The notes beneath the pieces are model-generated. The model ran no database searches and was not told the DNA's origin. It saw nothing but the letters and a program-made list of their open reading frames with translations. From the NCBI GenBank assembly GCA_030680605.1, contig JAUXUQ010000013.1, forward strand, positions 37,726 through 101,725: a DNA stretch of 64,000 nucleotides, in the 5' to 3' direction. This DNA is from Gammaproteobacteria bacterium. Lineage in GTDB: Bacteria; Pseudomonadota; Gammaproteobacteria; SURF-13. The number at the start of each line of letters is the position of its first letter. Position 1 is the stretch's first letter. Positions 1-10,019 of this stretch are shown one piece after another. The translations under genes and the position numbers were made by a program.

Positions 1-1
1 T

Positions 2-115
2 GCCAAGGCGCTCGAAATCCCGCTACACCGCAAGCACCTGCCCGCGAATAATGCACTAAAAAACTGGGGTATGCCACTGGCCGGCACGCGCACAACAACC
101 CTGCATGCAACCTGA
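2..115 (+). CDS. C-terminal fragment of an unidentified protein (cut by window edge)
   Basis: Frame 2 is open from the window edge for 37 codons and ends in TGA at 113-115. The tail reads as ordinary protein (it contains HRKHLPANNALKNWGMP) and lies just outside the convergent histidine kinase gene. No family is recognised. It may be the last part of a real gene whose body lies to the left, but 37 open codons in GC-rich DNA could also arise by chance. Confidence 0.35.
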   Translation, partial: AKALEIPLHRKHLPANNALKNWGMPLAGTRTTTLHAT

Positions 116-131
116 CGTGCGGCGCACCCCA

Positions 132-2354
132 TCAAGCCGGCGCCTCCCTGCCCGCCTGGGGTTCCAGCGTGAAGTAAAACGTCGCCCCGCGCTCCACCGC
201 GCCCTCGGCCCAGATGCGTCCGCCATGGCGCCGGACGATGCGCTGCACCGTCACCAGGCCGATGCCTGTGCCCTCAAACTCGGTCGCCCCGTGCAGGCGC
301 TGGAAGGGGGTGAACAGTTTGCTCGCGTAGGCCATATCAAAACCCGCGCCATCGTCACGCACAAAATACACCTGTTCATCCTGCAGACGCGCCACGCCCA
401 ACTCGATCACTGCCCGCGCATGGCCTGCGGTAAACTTCCATGCATTCCCCAGCAGATTATGCAGCAGGATGCGCAGCAGGCGCGCATCGCCGTGTACTAC
501 GATATCCGGGGCAACCACTGTGGTTACCTCGCGCGCGCCATTCTGCCGGGCAAGATCGGCCAGAATGTCTGCGGCAAGAGCGCTCAACGAAACCTCACCG
601 TAGCGGACAGGCGCACGTATAACCTGTGACAGGCCAAGCAAGGCCTCAATGATCTCCGACATGCGGCGGCTGGCATTATCGATGCGCTGCAGATAATCCA
701 CCCCGGCGGCATCCAAACGCGCCGCATACTCCTCAATCAGGGCCTGCGAGAAACCATGGATGGCACGCAATGGCGCACGCAGATCATGCGAAACTGAATA
801 GCTGAAGGCCTCGAGTTCCTGATTGAGCGCAGTGAGCGCCTCGGTGCGCTCGGCAACGCGCCGCTCCAGCTCGAGATTGAGCCGCTGCAGCTCCTGTTCC
901 GTGCGCTTGCGCAGCGTCACGTCCTGTACCGCGCCGATCATACGCTGCGCCACACCCACATCGTCATAGGTCACGTGCGCCCGCTCATGCACGATGCGCT
1001 CGCTGCCATCCGGCAACAGTATCCGGTGGTCCATGCGCAAGACTGCACCGAATTCGAGCGATACCTCAATTGCCTTTTGCAGCAGCTCACGATCATCGGG
1101 GTGGACAGTAGCCAGAAATGCATTCAGGGTCTCACGGGGTTGCTGCGCGCAGCGCCCGAATATGCGGCAGGCCTCTTCCGACGCGGTCACCTCGTCACGC
1201 GCCATGTCCCACTCCCAGTGACCCATACGCCCTATGCGTTGCGCCTGTGCCAGCCTGGCACGACTCTGCCTGAGGTCGGCAGCGATGTGCTCGGCGCGGG
1301 CGCGGGCGCGCACCTGCAGCAGGGCAATGCCGAACAACAGGGTGCTCACCAGCATGCCGCTGCCCAGCACCCACAGGGGCAGATAGGCCTGCGGTCCTGC
1401 GCCAAACCCGGGCAAAGAGACGAAGTACAGCGTCCAGGGGTGGCCACCGATGCTCACTACGCGCCTTGCTTCAAAGTGAGGATGAACCGGTGTGTTCAAA
1501 AAATGCGGGGTATTGTCGTCGTCGTACAACAGGGTGTCTATGGACATGTGCGCGCCATCGAACACCTCGAAATCGATGAGCGGGTGCTGCTGAGTGTCGT
1601 AGATGTTCGCCAGCAGGTCAGCGGCATGGAATACGCCGATGACATAGCCTTGCAGTGCCGCCCGACGCTGCTCCACGCTGTCCGCAGGCATGGCTTTGTA
1701 ATAGATTGGCACAAAGGCGAGAAAACCGGGCTGGTTGGCAGGGCCCCCCGCCAGCTTGGCAATGCGCCCGCCCAGCGCCGGCCCGCCGCCGTCACGGGCG
1801 CGCGCCATGGCGCGTCTGTTCATCACTGCGCTGCCGACATCCAGCCCCAACGCCAGCGGTTCAAGGGGCTCCCCATATTCAATCGGGAAATATTCCGCTT
1901 TCTCGCGTAACACGCCGTGCTGGCCGTCACCGATGTCCCATACACGATAGTCTTCCAGCCCCTCGGCCTTGAGCCGTGCCTGAAACGCATCCAGCGTGGC
2001 AGGCGTAACGCGCGGAGCGTACTGAATGGCCGCGAGGCCTGGGTAGCGCTCCTTGAGCTTGAGGCTGGCGACAAAGGTACTGAATTCTTCTCGCGTGACG
2101 TGCTCACTCGAGACAAACAGGCCGCGCGTAGCAACCAGCGCATCAAAAAAGCGGCCCATGCGCCGCTCCACCCACACCTGCATCGTCTGCGCCGCGTTAT
2201 CGAACTGCACCTGGTTGTCTGCCTGCAGGTTGCCCTGCTCGAGTCGCCAGGCAAGCACGCTCATGCCCAGGCCTATGGCCAACACGAGATAGGGTGTGGC
2301 GCGATGCCACAACACGGTCTGCAAACGGTTGAGTATGGCGACTCTATCGAGCAT
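132..2354 (-). CDS. CHASE-PAS hybrid-free sensor histidine kinase
   Basis: A 740-residue membrane sensor kinase. A hydrophobic segment near residues 18-35 and a second near 325-348 bracket a periplasmic CHASE-type domain, recognisable from the RYPGLAAIQYAPRV stretch. A PAS fold with its C-cap follows at about 375-485 (MGHWEWDM, then IGAVQDVT), and then a coiled coil. The HisKA box is FSYSVSHDLRAPLRAIHGF with the phosphorylated His near 521. The ATPase shows an N box (NLLGNAWKF), G1 (DDGAGF) and G2 (GTGIGL). No receiver domain is present and no response regulator is adjacent, so the partner is unknown. CHASE domains bind small extracellular ligands in known cases; the ligand here cannot be told. 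It ends convergently with the fragment at the left edge. Confidence 0.9.
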   Translation of the reverse strand: MLDRVAILNRLQTVLWHRATPYLVLAIGLGMSVLAWRLEQGNLQADNQVQFDNAAQTMQVWVERRMGRFFDALVATRGLFVSSEHVTREEFSTFVASLKLKERYPGLAAIQYAPRVTPATLDAFQARLKAEGLEDYRVWDIGDGQHGVLREKAEYFPIEYGEPLEPLALGLDVGSAVMNRRAMARARDGGGPALGGRIAKLAGGPANQPGFLAFVPIYYKAMPADSVEQRRAALQGYVIGVFHAADLLANIYDTQQHPLIDFEVFDGAHMSIDTLLYDDDNTPHFLNTPVHPHFEARRVVSIGGHPWTLYFVSLPGFGAGPQAYLPLWVLGSGMLVSTLLFGIALLQVRARARAEHIAADLRQSRARLAQAQRIGRMGHWEWDMARDEVTASEEACRIFGRCAQQPRETLNAFLATVHPDDRELLQKAIEVSLEFGAVLRMDHRILLPDGSERIVHERAHVTYDDVGVAQRMIGAVQDVTLRKRTEQELQRLNLELERRVAERTEALTALNQELEAFSYSVSHDLRAPLRAIHGFSQALIEEYAARLDAAGVDYLQRIDNASRRMSEIIEALLGLSQVIRAPVRYGEVSLSALAADILADLARQNGAREVTTVVAPDIVVHGDARLLRILLHNLLGNAWKFTAGHARAVIELGVARLQDEQVYFVRDDGAGFDMAYASKLFTPFQRLHGATEFEGTGIGLVTVQRIVRRHGGRIWAEGAVERGATFYFTLEPQAGREAPA

Positions 2355-2386
2355 GATTCACTCCGCTGTCATGACTGCGGGGGCGC

Positions 2387-2821
2387 TTATCCCGGCGTGT
2401 TGTGCTCCACCCAGCGCGCGGCCTCGCCCACCTGTTCACGCTTCCAGAGCGGGGCGCGGGTCTTGAGTTCTTCGACCAGATAACGGCAGGCCGCAAACGC
2501 CTCGGCACGGTGCACGGCCCAGACGGCGGCAAGCACCAGGCTATCGCCGGGAGCCACGGCGCCGGTGCGGTGCACGATGAGCGCATCGATGATCGGCCAG
2601 CGCTGCATGGCCTCGGCGCAGATGGCATCGAGGTATTTCTCGGTCATGCCGGGGTAGTGCTCCAGCGTCATGCCCGTAACCGTCTCGCCCTGATTGAAGT
2701 CGCGCAGGGTACCCACAAAAACGGCGGTGGCGCCGTAGCCGCCCGTTGCTGCCCGTTGGTTTTGATAAGCGGCTAACTCGGCCCAGGGGTCGAGCGGGGT
2801 TTCACGGACGAAAATGGTCAT
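2387..2821 (-). CDS. moaE: Molybdopterin synthase catalytic subunit MoaE
   Basis: MoaE transfers sulfur from thiocarboxylated MoaD to precursor Z (cPMP) to make molybdopterin. The 144-residue protein shows the family pattern: GATAVFVGTLRDFNQGE near the N-terminus, LEHYPGMTEKYL, the IDALIVHRTGAVAPGDSLV core, and a C-terminal WKREQ segment carrying the active-site Lys (PLWKREQVGEAARWVEHN). A start at 2860 is possible, but homologues begin near MTIFVRETPLD, so 2821 is preferred. It lies 59 bases downstream of moaD on the same strand, so the two are probably co-transcribed, and next to divergent moaC. Confidence 0.93.
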   Translation of the reverse strand: MTIFVRETPLDPWAELAAYQNQRAATGGYGATAVFVGTLRDFNQGETVTGMTLEHYPGMTEKYLDAICAEAMQRWPIIDALIVHRTGAVAPGDSLVLAAVWAVHRAEAFAACRYLVEELKTRAPLWKREQVGEAARWVEHNTPG

Positions 2822-2880
2822 GTCTTTAATCCAGGGCCTGGGAACTGAGACGTTTTTCACTGGCCACTGGCCCCCTGCCT

Positions 2881-3111
2881 CTAGCCTCCGGTGACTGGCG
2901 GGAAAAAAGCCACCTCGTCCCCATCAAATACTTGCTGCTGCGCGTCGGCATATGTGTGATTTACCGCTGCCAGCATATTGGCAGGCCACGGCGCGCCGCG
3001 CGCGACCCCGGCCCAGACCTCGGCCACACTCCGTGCATGCGCGGCCTCGACGTGCTCTTCCGTGCGCCCCATGTACTCGCGCAGGCCAGCAAAATACTTT
3101 ACGCTAATCAC
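2881..3111 (-). CDS. moaD: Molybdopterin synthase sulfur carrier subunit MoaD
   Basis: A 76-residue ubiquitin-fold sulfur carrier ending in the diagnostic Gly-Gly (FFPPVTGG). The terminal Gly is adenylated by a MoeB-type enzyme and thiocarboxylated; a moeB-like gene lies at 34774-35523. The start codon is GTG at 3109-3111, giving VISVKYFAGLREYMG. Only 29 bases separate it from the divergent GTG start of moaC, so the two promoters and ribosome sites must overlap. Confidence 0.93.
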   Translation of the reverse strand: MISVKYFAGLREYMGRTEEHVEAAHARSVAEVWAGVARGAPWPANMLAAVNHTYADAQQQVFDGDEVAFFPPVTGG

Positions 3112-3140
3112 CTTACTTCAAAGTGTAGCACCACGCACGC

Positions 3141-3635
3141 GTGTCAAAAACCATACATAAACTAGGCCATTTCAACCGGCGCGGCGAGGTGCACATGGTG
3201 GACGTAGGCGGCAAAGACGCCACCCGCCGCCGGGCATGCGCCGAGGGGCGCATCCTCATGCAACCCGCCACCCTCGGGCTGATCCTGCAAGGCGCCCACG
3301 CCAAGGGTGACGTGCTCGGCATCGCGCGCGTGGCAGGCATCATGGCGGCAAAAAAAACCGCCGACCTGATCCCGCTGTGCCACCCGCTGGTATTGACGCA
3401 TCTCGACATCCGCCTTGAACCTGTAGCCGATGCAGCCGCGGTACTTTGCACCGCCAGCGTCGAAACGTACGGACCCACCGGCGTAGAGATGGAGGCGCTG
3501 ATCGCGGTGGAAGTCGCACTCGCGACCATTTACGACATGTGCAAGGCAGTGGATCGCGGCATGACGCTGACTGACATCCGTCTCATGGAAAAAGCGGGCG
3601 GAGAATCCGGCCACTGGCAAAGAAGCAGCGCCTGA
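3141..3635 (+). CDS. moaC: Cyclic pyranopterin monophosphate synthase MoaC
   Basis: MoaC makes cyclic pyranopterin monophosphate from the MoaA product in molybdenum cofactor synthesis. The 164-residue protein has the family motifs [40 protein letters not shown], and the C-terminal [14 protein letters not shown] and KAGGESGHW. The start is GTG at 3141. It is divergent from moaD-moaE and convergent with the GGDEF-EAL gene, whose stop abuts its own (3635/3636). moaA, the enzyme that acts just before it, is not in the window. Confidence 0.95.
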   Translation: MSKTIHKLGHFNRRGEVHMVDVGGKDATRRRACAEGRILMQPATLGLILQGAHAKGDVLGIARVAGIMAAKKTADLIPLCHPLVLTHLDIRLEPVADAAAVLCTASVETYGPTGVEMEALIAVEVALATIYDMCKAVDRGMTLTDIRLMEKAGGESGHWQRSSA

Positions 3636-5762
3636 TCAGTTACTCGTCTGCCGCAGGCTGCGTTGCACCCGCCGTGAGGTGAGCGGAGTCTGCCCGAGCC
3701 AGGCGGTGAAATCGGCTACTGCCTGTGGCCGGCCCAGGAAGTAGCCTTGCGCCACATCACAGCCCCAATCTGCCAGCATGTCCCACACCGCCTGACTCTC
3801 CACACCTTCCGCCACGACCCTGAGGCCCAGATGATGTGCGAGATCTATGGTGGAGTGAACAATCGCAGCAGCGCTGCCATCCTGCACCATGTTCATCACA
3901 AACGACTTGTCGATCTTGAGCGTATTCACCGGCAGCTTGGTGAGATAGGCCAGCGATGAATAACCCGTGCCAAAGTCGTCGATGGAAAGGCCTACGCCCA
4001 TGGCATGCAACTGCGTCAACATGTCCAGTGCGCGCGCCGGGTCAGTCATGATCACACTCTCAGTGATTTCGATCTCCAGGCTGGCAGGCGGCACATCGTG
4101 CTCGGCCAGAGACAAGGCCACGAACTCCGCAAGCTGCTCCTCCTGCAGGTCGCGCGCCGAGAGGTTGACTGCGAGCGGTATCCCGACCCCGGCACTGCGC
4201 CACGCTGCACACTGGCGTATCGCCTCATGCAGCACAAACCGCGTCAGATCGCATATCAGGCCGGTACGCTCGGCGAGCGGGATAAAATCATCCGGCAGTA
4301 TCAGGCCACGCTGCGGATGCTGCCAACGCACCAGGGCCTCGGCGCCGGCCACTTGCCCGGTTGCAAAGGCAATCTTGGGCTGGTAGTGCAACAGCAGCTG
4401 CTGTCCTGCAATGGCGTGATTGAGCTCACTGCTCAGCATCAACTGGCGCAGGCTGTCCTGATCCTGCTCCTGGTCATACAGCGCATAACCGCTATGGCTG
4501 CGCTTGGCCACGTACATGGCTACGTCCGCACGGCGCAGCAGCGTAACATTATCTGCGCCGTGCGCCGGAAACAGGGCGATGCCGATGCTGGCGCTCACCT
4601 CCAGCAGCCGTCCCTGGACATGAAACTCCACAGCCAGCGCATTGATCAGCATGTCTGCGGTGCGCATGGCCTGCTCACCCTCCGCACCGACCAGCAGCAC
4701 GGCAAACTCATCGCCCCCCAGCCGGGCAACGGTGTCTGATTTACGCAGCGTGGTCTGCAGTCGCAGCGCCACCTGTTGCAGCAACTGGTCACCATACTGA
4801 TGGCCGAGGCTGTCGTTCACCTCCTTGCAGCGGTCAAGATCCATCACCAGCAGCGCAAACGGCTTGCTGTCACGTGCCGCCGCACGGATGACCTGCTGCA
4901 GGCGATCCTCCAGCAAGGCACGATTGGGAAGGTTGGTAAGCGAGTCGTGCAGCGCCTGGTGCTCCAGCAACAGCGTGCTTTCGATGAGACGGGCGTTATC
5001 GGCCTCGATCGTGCGCGCCATCTGGTCGAAGGCCTGGCCAATACGCCCGAGCTCGTCATTGCCGCGCAAACCGGTCTGCGCGGTGTGATCCCCGGCGGCG
5101 AGACGTTCAGCGGTATGGACGATACGCGCCACCCGTCGCGTCACCACAAAGTGGGCAAATACCCACAGCAACAGAGCCAGGCCCGCCATGAACACGGTCG
5201 AATCCCATACATGATTCTGCACACTGTACCGCCCGGCCTGCTTGCGGTTGCGCAGGTCGTAGCGCATGTGCAGGATGCCAGTCCGCGACGGGCGCAATTC
5301 ATTGCTGTGCGCACCCAGCACCACGGGATAGTAGCCGGCCACCGAGTTGCGGTCTTCCGCCAATACCACCTCACCGGCCAGCGTGTCACGGGCTCGCGCC
5401 ACCATGCCCTCGTCAAAGTCCGGCAACGCCTGCTTTACCGGCATACCGATCCAGGCCCTGCGCGTGGCATGACGTATGATGTCGCCCTCATCTATCAGCA
5501 CCGCATGTATCAGACCGGAGTTCGACCCTGCCGAGGCGATTTCGATTGCAGCCGCCTCCATGCCGCCCAGGCCCACCAGATACTCAAGCAGACGCTGCAT
5601 GTCCGTCATGTCCTGAATCAGCTGATCACGGGCCAGGGTTTCGATGCGGTGGTCTTCGGTGCGGGTGCCCTGATACAGGGTATAGGCGCTCCATACCGCT
5701 GTCAGCAGCAGCAACAGCACAGGGATCATGATCCGCAGGGGGAACAGGAGCAACTGTTTCAT
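3636..5762 (-). CDS. HAMP-GGDEF-EAL bifunctional c-di-GMP enzyme
   Basis: A 708-residue membrane protein with a TM helix at about 8-28, a periplasmic region of about 160 residues, a second TM near 190-208, and HAMP. The GGDEF domain has an intact GGDEF motif near residue 350, with the inhibitory RxxD site (RKSD) five residues before it. The EAL domain is intact, with EALVRW near 475, NLSARDL, DDFGTGYSSLAYL and a late VVAEGVES. Both cyclase and phosphodiesterase sites look complete, so the net activity cannot be told. Its ATG overlaps the stop of the upstream binding-protein gene by four bases (ATGA at 5759-5762), so the two are translationally coupled. The periplasmic part may receive a signal from that lipoprotein. 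Confidence 0.93.
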   Translation of the reverse strand: MKQLLLFPLRIMIPVLLLLLTAVWSAYTLYQGTRTEDHRIETLARDQLIQDMTDMQRLLEYLVGLGGMEAAAIEIASAGSNSGLIHAVLIDEGDIIRHATRRAWIGMPVKQALPDFDEGMVARARDTLAGEVVLAEDRNSVAGYYPVVLGAHSNELRPSRTGILHMRYDLRNRKQAGRYSVQNHVWDSTVFMAGLALLLWVFAHFVVTRRVARIVHTAERLAAGDHTAQTGLRGNDELGRIGQAFDQMARTIEADNARLIESTLLLEHQALHDSLTNLPNRALLEDRLQQVIRAAARDSKPFALLVMDLDRCKEVNDSLGHQYGDQLLQQVALRLQTTLRKSDTVARLGGDEFAVLLVGAEGEQAMRTADMLINALAVEFHVQGRLLEVSASIGIALFPAHGADNVTLLRRADVAMYVAKRSHSGYALYDQEQDQDSLRQLMLSSELNHAIAGQQLLLHYQPKIAFATGQVAGAEALVRWQHPQRGLILPDDFIPLAERTGLICDLTRFVLHEAIRQCAAWRSAGVGIPLAVNLSARDLQEEQLAEFVALSLAEHDVPPASLEIEITESVIMTDPARALDMLTQLHAMGVGLSIDDFGTGYSSLAYLTKLPVNTLKIDKSFVMNMVQDGSAAAIVHSTIDLAHHLGLRVVAEGVESQAVWDMLADWGCDVAQGYFLGRPQAVADFTAWLGQTPLTSRRVQRSLRQTSN

Positions 5763-6736
5763 GGCATCACTTTTTCAATGACACTGGCATCCAGCAATGC
5801 CGTGGCCTCCATGTCCTGGCGCAGCAATTTCTGCGCCCGCATGCTGTGTTGCATATACCTGACAGGAGCCAGCAATTCGGCCCCGGATCCACGGATCATG
5901 CGCAGGTTCCGCGCGATATCTGGAATCCGCAATAACTGCCATGCGGCCTGAATCTCGTCCGCATCCAAGGCCAGGCGCGGCCTCATGCGTGCGGCAGCGT
6001 CCTCCGGGTGCAGCTCGACATAGGCCAGGGCACGAAACCAGTTCTGCACCAGACCTGCTACCGCAGCAGCCTCACGCTCCAGATAATCGGATCGCACCAC
6101 CAGTACATCAACGATCTCGCCCGGAATCTGGCTGCTGTCAAACAGTTTGGCCGCACCTTGCTGCAACAGCCGGGTGCGCACCGGCTCAAAGGTCACGACC
6201 GCATCTACCTCATGCTGCAGAAATGCCCGCTCGTGCGCAACAGCAGGCAGCGGCACTACCTGTATCTCATCCAGCGTCATGCCTGCCAGTGTAAGCGCGC
6301 GGGCAAGCACATAGGCACCCAGCGCACCGTGCTCCACCCCGATGCGTCGGCCTTTGAGATCACCCAGCCCGCGCATGCCTGCCCTGCCCAAAATCACATC
6401 GGCGCCATTGGAAACATCCATGACCAGCACCACGCGTGGCTGCTGACCAGAATCGAGCAGCAGCAGCGCCTCGTCCAGCGTGAGTGCCGCGGCCTCAACG
6501 GCGTGGTTGCGAAAGGCACGGAGAACCTCGGTCGCCGAGGCATACTCCACCAGATGTACCGGCCCACCCTCGAAGTAACCGAGATCGCGCGCCAGATACA
6601 GCGGCTCATACCCCAGCCAGACATTGGTGCCGACACGCAACGGCGGTGGTGGCTGCGGCGTACAGCCGGCCATTATCAGCGCCAGCATGCCGCTAACCAG
6701 AAGAGCCACATACCCGACGAACCTGCCCAACGTCAT
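5759..6736 (-). CDS. Substrate-binding lipoprotein of the NMT1/SsuA type, coupled to GGDEF-EAL
   Basis: About 325 residues. The N-terminal hydrophobic stretch ends in a lipobox-like MAGC, so the mature protein should be a lipid-anchored periplasmic protein. The body matches NMT1/SsuA-type binding proteins: LRVGTNVWLGYEPLYLARDL, EYASATEVLRAF, LTLDEALLLL, LKGRRIGVEHGALGAYVLA and VDAVVTFEPVRTRLL. An upstream in-frame ATG at 6865 would add 43 residues that do not look like a signal peptide and would cover the divergent promoter region, so 6736 is chosen. No ABC permease or ATPase accompanies it; the partner is instead the c-di-GMP enzyme just downstream, with a four-base overlap. It therefore probably acts as a ligand sensor rather than in uptake (inference). 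Confidence 0.85.
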   Translation of the reverse strand: MTLGRFVGYVALLVSGMLALIMAGCTPQPPPPLRVGTNVWLGYEPLYLARDLGYFEGGPVHLVEYASATEVLRAFRNHAVEAAALTLDEALLLLDSGQQPRVVLVMDVSNGADVILGRAGMRGLGDLKGRRIGVEHGALGAYVLARALTLAGMTLDEIQVVPLPAVAHERAFLQHEVDAVVTFEPVRTRLLQQGAAKLFDSSQIPGEIVDVLVVRSDYLEREAAAVAGLVQNWFRALAYVELHPEDAAARMRPRLALDADEIQAAWQLLRIPDIARNLRMIRGSGAELLAPVRYMQHSMRAQKLLRQDMEATALLDASVIEKVMP

Positions 6737-6863
6737 CCTGTGCTCCGCGCGTATTCCCCTGCCCATTTCCATTATGTATCGGCAGGATACCCTGCCACCA
6801 TATCCCATAAGACGGCCAATGACGTCTATACTGGTATCCAGCTGAACCCTGCTGTCATGCGCC

Positions 6864-7796
6864 ATGTCATTATCGCACCCTCACGCCCCTACCCACGCAC
6901 GCTCCGGTCGCCCGGCCGTGTACATCAGCGCCATACTGCTCACGCTGGGCTTTGCCCTGGTCGAAGCCGTGGCGGGCTGGTGGTCGGGCTCGCTGGCCCT
7001 CTTGGGCGATGCGGCACACATGGTCACGGACAGCGCTGCACTGGGACTGGCCGCCTTCGCGGCCTGGGTCATGCGCCGCCCGCCCTCCGCCCGCCACTCC
7101 TACGGACTGGGGCGGGCCGAAGTGGTGGTGGCGCTGATCAACGGCCTGTTCATGCTCGCAATCATCGGTGCCATCGGCTGGGCGGCAGTAGAACGCCTGC
7201 AGGCGCCGCAACCTGTGACGGGCTCGGTAGTGATGGCCGTGGCCGCGGTCGGGCTGCTGGTCAACGCGCTGGTGGCGGGCCGGTTGATGCGCAGCGAGCA
7301 GTCGCTCAACCTGCGCGGCGCGCTGCTGCATGTGCTGGCTGACCTGCTCGGCTCCGCCGCAGCACTGGTCTCCGGCCTCGTGATCCACTTCACCGGCTGG
7401 ACGCCGGCCGACCCGCTGCTCGCCCTCGCGATCTGCGCCCTCATCCTGTACTCCAGCCTGCACCTGCTGCGCGATGCGCTGCACATCATCATGGAGGGCG
7501 TGCCGCCCGAGCTAGACCTTGCCGAAATCGGCAACGCGCTGGCAGCCGTGCGAGGCGTGGGCTCAATCCATGACCTGCACATCTGGACGCTTTCGTCAGG
7601 GGTAGTGGCACTCTCCGCCCATGTGGTGGTGGACGACCTGCGCGGCTGGCATGAGGTGCTTGCCAGCCTGCGCGCGCTGTTGCATGAATGTTACGCCATA
7701 GACCACGTAACACTGCAACCGGAACCGCGCACTCACCCGCTCAAGCCCCTGCCCTACCCGCCGCGCACCACCCCTGAGGGATCAGAGACACCTTAA
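6864..7796 (+). CDS. Cation diffusion facilitator metal exporter
   Basis: A 310-residue CDF protein that exports divalent metal (usually Zn, Cd, Co or Fe) in exchange for protons. About six TM helices occupy residues 18-215. Both intramembrane HxxxD metal sites are visible: HMVTD near residue 52 and HVLAD near 156. The C-terminal cytoplasmic domain has HDLHIWTLSSGVVALSAHVV, typical of the CzcD/ZitB branch. The N-terminus is rich in His (MSLSHPHAPTHARS), also common there. It is divergent from the binding lipoprotein gene. Specificity cannot be read from the sequence. Confidence 0.92.
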   Translation: MSLSHPHAPTHARSGRPAVYISAILLTLGFALVEAVAGWWSGSLALLGDAAHMVTDSAALGLAAFAAWVMRRPPSARHSYGLGRAEVVVALINGLFMLAIIGAIGWAAVERLQAPQPVTGSVVMAVAAVGLLVNALVAGRLMRSEQSLNLRGALLHVLADLLGSAAALVSGLVIHFTGWTPADPLLALAICALILYSSLHLLRDALHIIMEGVPPELDLAEIGNALAAVRGVGSIHDLHIWTLSSGVVALSAHVVVDDLRGWHEVLASLRALLHECYAIDHVTLQPEPRTHPLKPLPYPPRTTPEGSETP

Positions 7797-7801
7797 TCAA
7801 A

Positions 7802-7821
7802 CTGTCATTTTTCCCTGTCAT
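7802..7821 (+). promoter_or_regulatory. Candidate imperfect Pho box upstream of pstS
   Basis: Two perfect CTGTCAT heptamers at 7802-7808 and 7815-7821 lie 48 bases before the pstS start. In the standard PhoB box the repeats are spaced by 11 bases; here the period is 13, so it is a variant site at best. Confidence 0.5.
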
Positions 7822-7868
7822 TCTGGCGCCAGTTTCAGATCCGGCCAATAATTCAGGAGGTAGTTTCA

Positions 7869-8915
<1,047 letters not shown>

Positions 8916-8942
8916 TCCGGAGTCCTGTGGATTTTGGGTGGC

Positions 8943-8973
8943 GAAAGGGCGTCCTCGGGCGCCCTTTCTTTTT
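8943..8973 (+). terminator. Rho-independent terminator after pstS
   Basis: A perfect 9-bp stem, GAAAGGGCG / CGCCCTTTC, with an 8-base loop is followed by a run of T (CTTTTT). It lies 27 bases after the pstS stop. Confidence 0.88.
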
Positions 8974-9027
8974 CCGGCCTTGCCAAGTAATAGGCCATAC
9001 ACAGCTCACACGGCCTGGCATCGTGGC

Positions 9028-9045
9028 CTGTCATCTAACTGTAAC
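9028..9045 (+). promoter_or_regulatory. Pho box upstream of pstC
   Basis: CTGTCAT, a 4-base spacer CTAA, then CTGTAAC: two direct heptamers with the canonical 11-base period of PhoB sites, 60 bases before the pstC ATG. This implies that pstCAB-phoU has its own phosphate-starvation promoter. Confidence 0.78.
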
Positions 9046-9104
9046 AATCGTATTTTATCATCGATTTTCTTGTCATTATTTCCTCAGCAAATCGCCCTGA
9101 CCCA

Positions 9105-10019
9105 ATGAGCCAACCAGCACCCTCACGATTTGCTTATCATATCCGGCGGCACCTGCTGGAGCGCATCATTCATGGCATCCTGTTCCTGGCGGCGTTCTCC
9201 GCCGTCGCCGTGACCATCGCCATTGTGGTTATTCTGGTGTACGAATCCCTGGGGTTTTTTGAGCATGTCTCGATTGTCGAGTTTCTGACCGACACCCAGT
9301 GGACCCCGCTGTTTTCCATCAAGCACTTCGGTGTCCTGCCGCTGGTGGCAGGCACCCTGGTAACGGCTGCGGTAGCGCTCGCCATTGCGGTACCTATCGG
9401 CACCATCACCGCGATCTACCTGAGCGAGTTCGCGCCGCACCGGGTACGCGAGACCGTCAAGCCTTTCCTTGAACTGCTGGAGGGCGTGCCAACCGTGGTG
9501 TACGGCTATTTCGCGCTGTTGTTCGTCACACCGCTGCTGCAGATCTTCATTCCCGACCTGCCCGGCTTCAACATGCTCGGCGCCGGTATCGTGATCGGCA
9601 TCATGATCATCCCCTACGTAAGTTCGGTAAGCGAGGACGCGATGCGCGCTGTGCCCATGCACATCCGCGAGGGCTCCTACGCCATGGGCGCGACGCGCTT
9701 CCAGACCGCCATCCGGGTAGTAACCCCGGCCGCCACCTCCGGCATCGTGGCCGCCTACATCCTCGGCATCTCGCGCGCCGTCGGCGAAACCATGGTGGTG
9801 GCGGTCGCCGCCGGTACCCAGCCGAACCTGACCTGGAACCCGCTCGAAGGCGCGGCCACCATCACCGCCTATATCGTGCAGGTAAGCCTCGGCGATCTGC
9901 CGCACGGCAGCCTTGAGTACCAGAGCATTTTCGCAGTCGGCCTGGTGCTACTGATGATGACGCTGCTGTTTAATGTGATCGGCCACCGGTTGCGTAAACG
10001 CTTCCGCGAGGTGTACTGA
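9105..10019 (+). CDS. pstC: Phosphate ABC transporter permease PstC
   Basis: One of the two inner-membrane permeases of the Pst complex. The 304 residues have about six TM helices. The family marks are FGVLPLVAGTLVTAAVALAIAVPIG, FLELLEGVPTVVYGYFALLF, the EAA-type loop AMRAVPMHIREGSYAMGATR, and AVGETMVVAVAAG. It has the large cytoplasmic-facing loop contacting PstB. Its stop overlaps the start of pstA by one base (TGATG at 10017-10021). Confidence 0.96.
   Translation: MSQPAPSRFAYHIRRHLLERIIHGILFLAAFSAVAVTIAIVVILVYESLGFFEHVSIVEFLTDTQWTPLFSIKHFGVLPLVAGTLVTAAVALAIAVPIGTITAIYLSEFAPHRVRETVKPFLELLEGVPTVVYGYFALLFVTPLLQIFIPDLPGFNMLGAGIVIGIMIIPYVSSVSEDAMRAVPMHIREGSYAMGATRFQTAIRVVTPAATSGIVAAYILGISRAVGETMVVAVAAGTQPNLTWNPLEGAATITAYIVQVSLGDLPHGSLEYQSIFAVGLVLLMMTLLFNVIGHRLRKRFREVY

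Noticed and set aside
975..1910. Long plus-strand frame opposite the histidine kinase
   Set aside because: The protein lacks any motif and mirrors the high-GC codons of the kinase gene.
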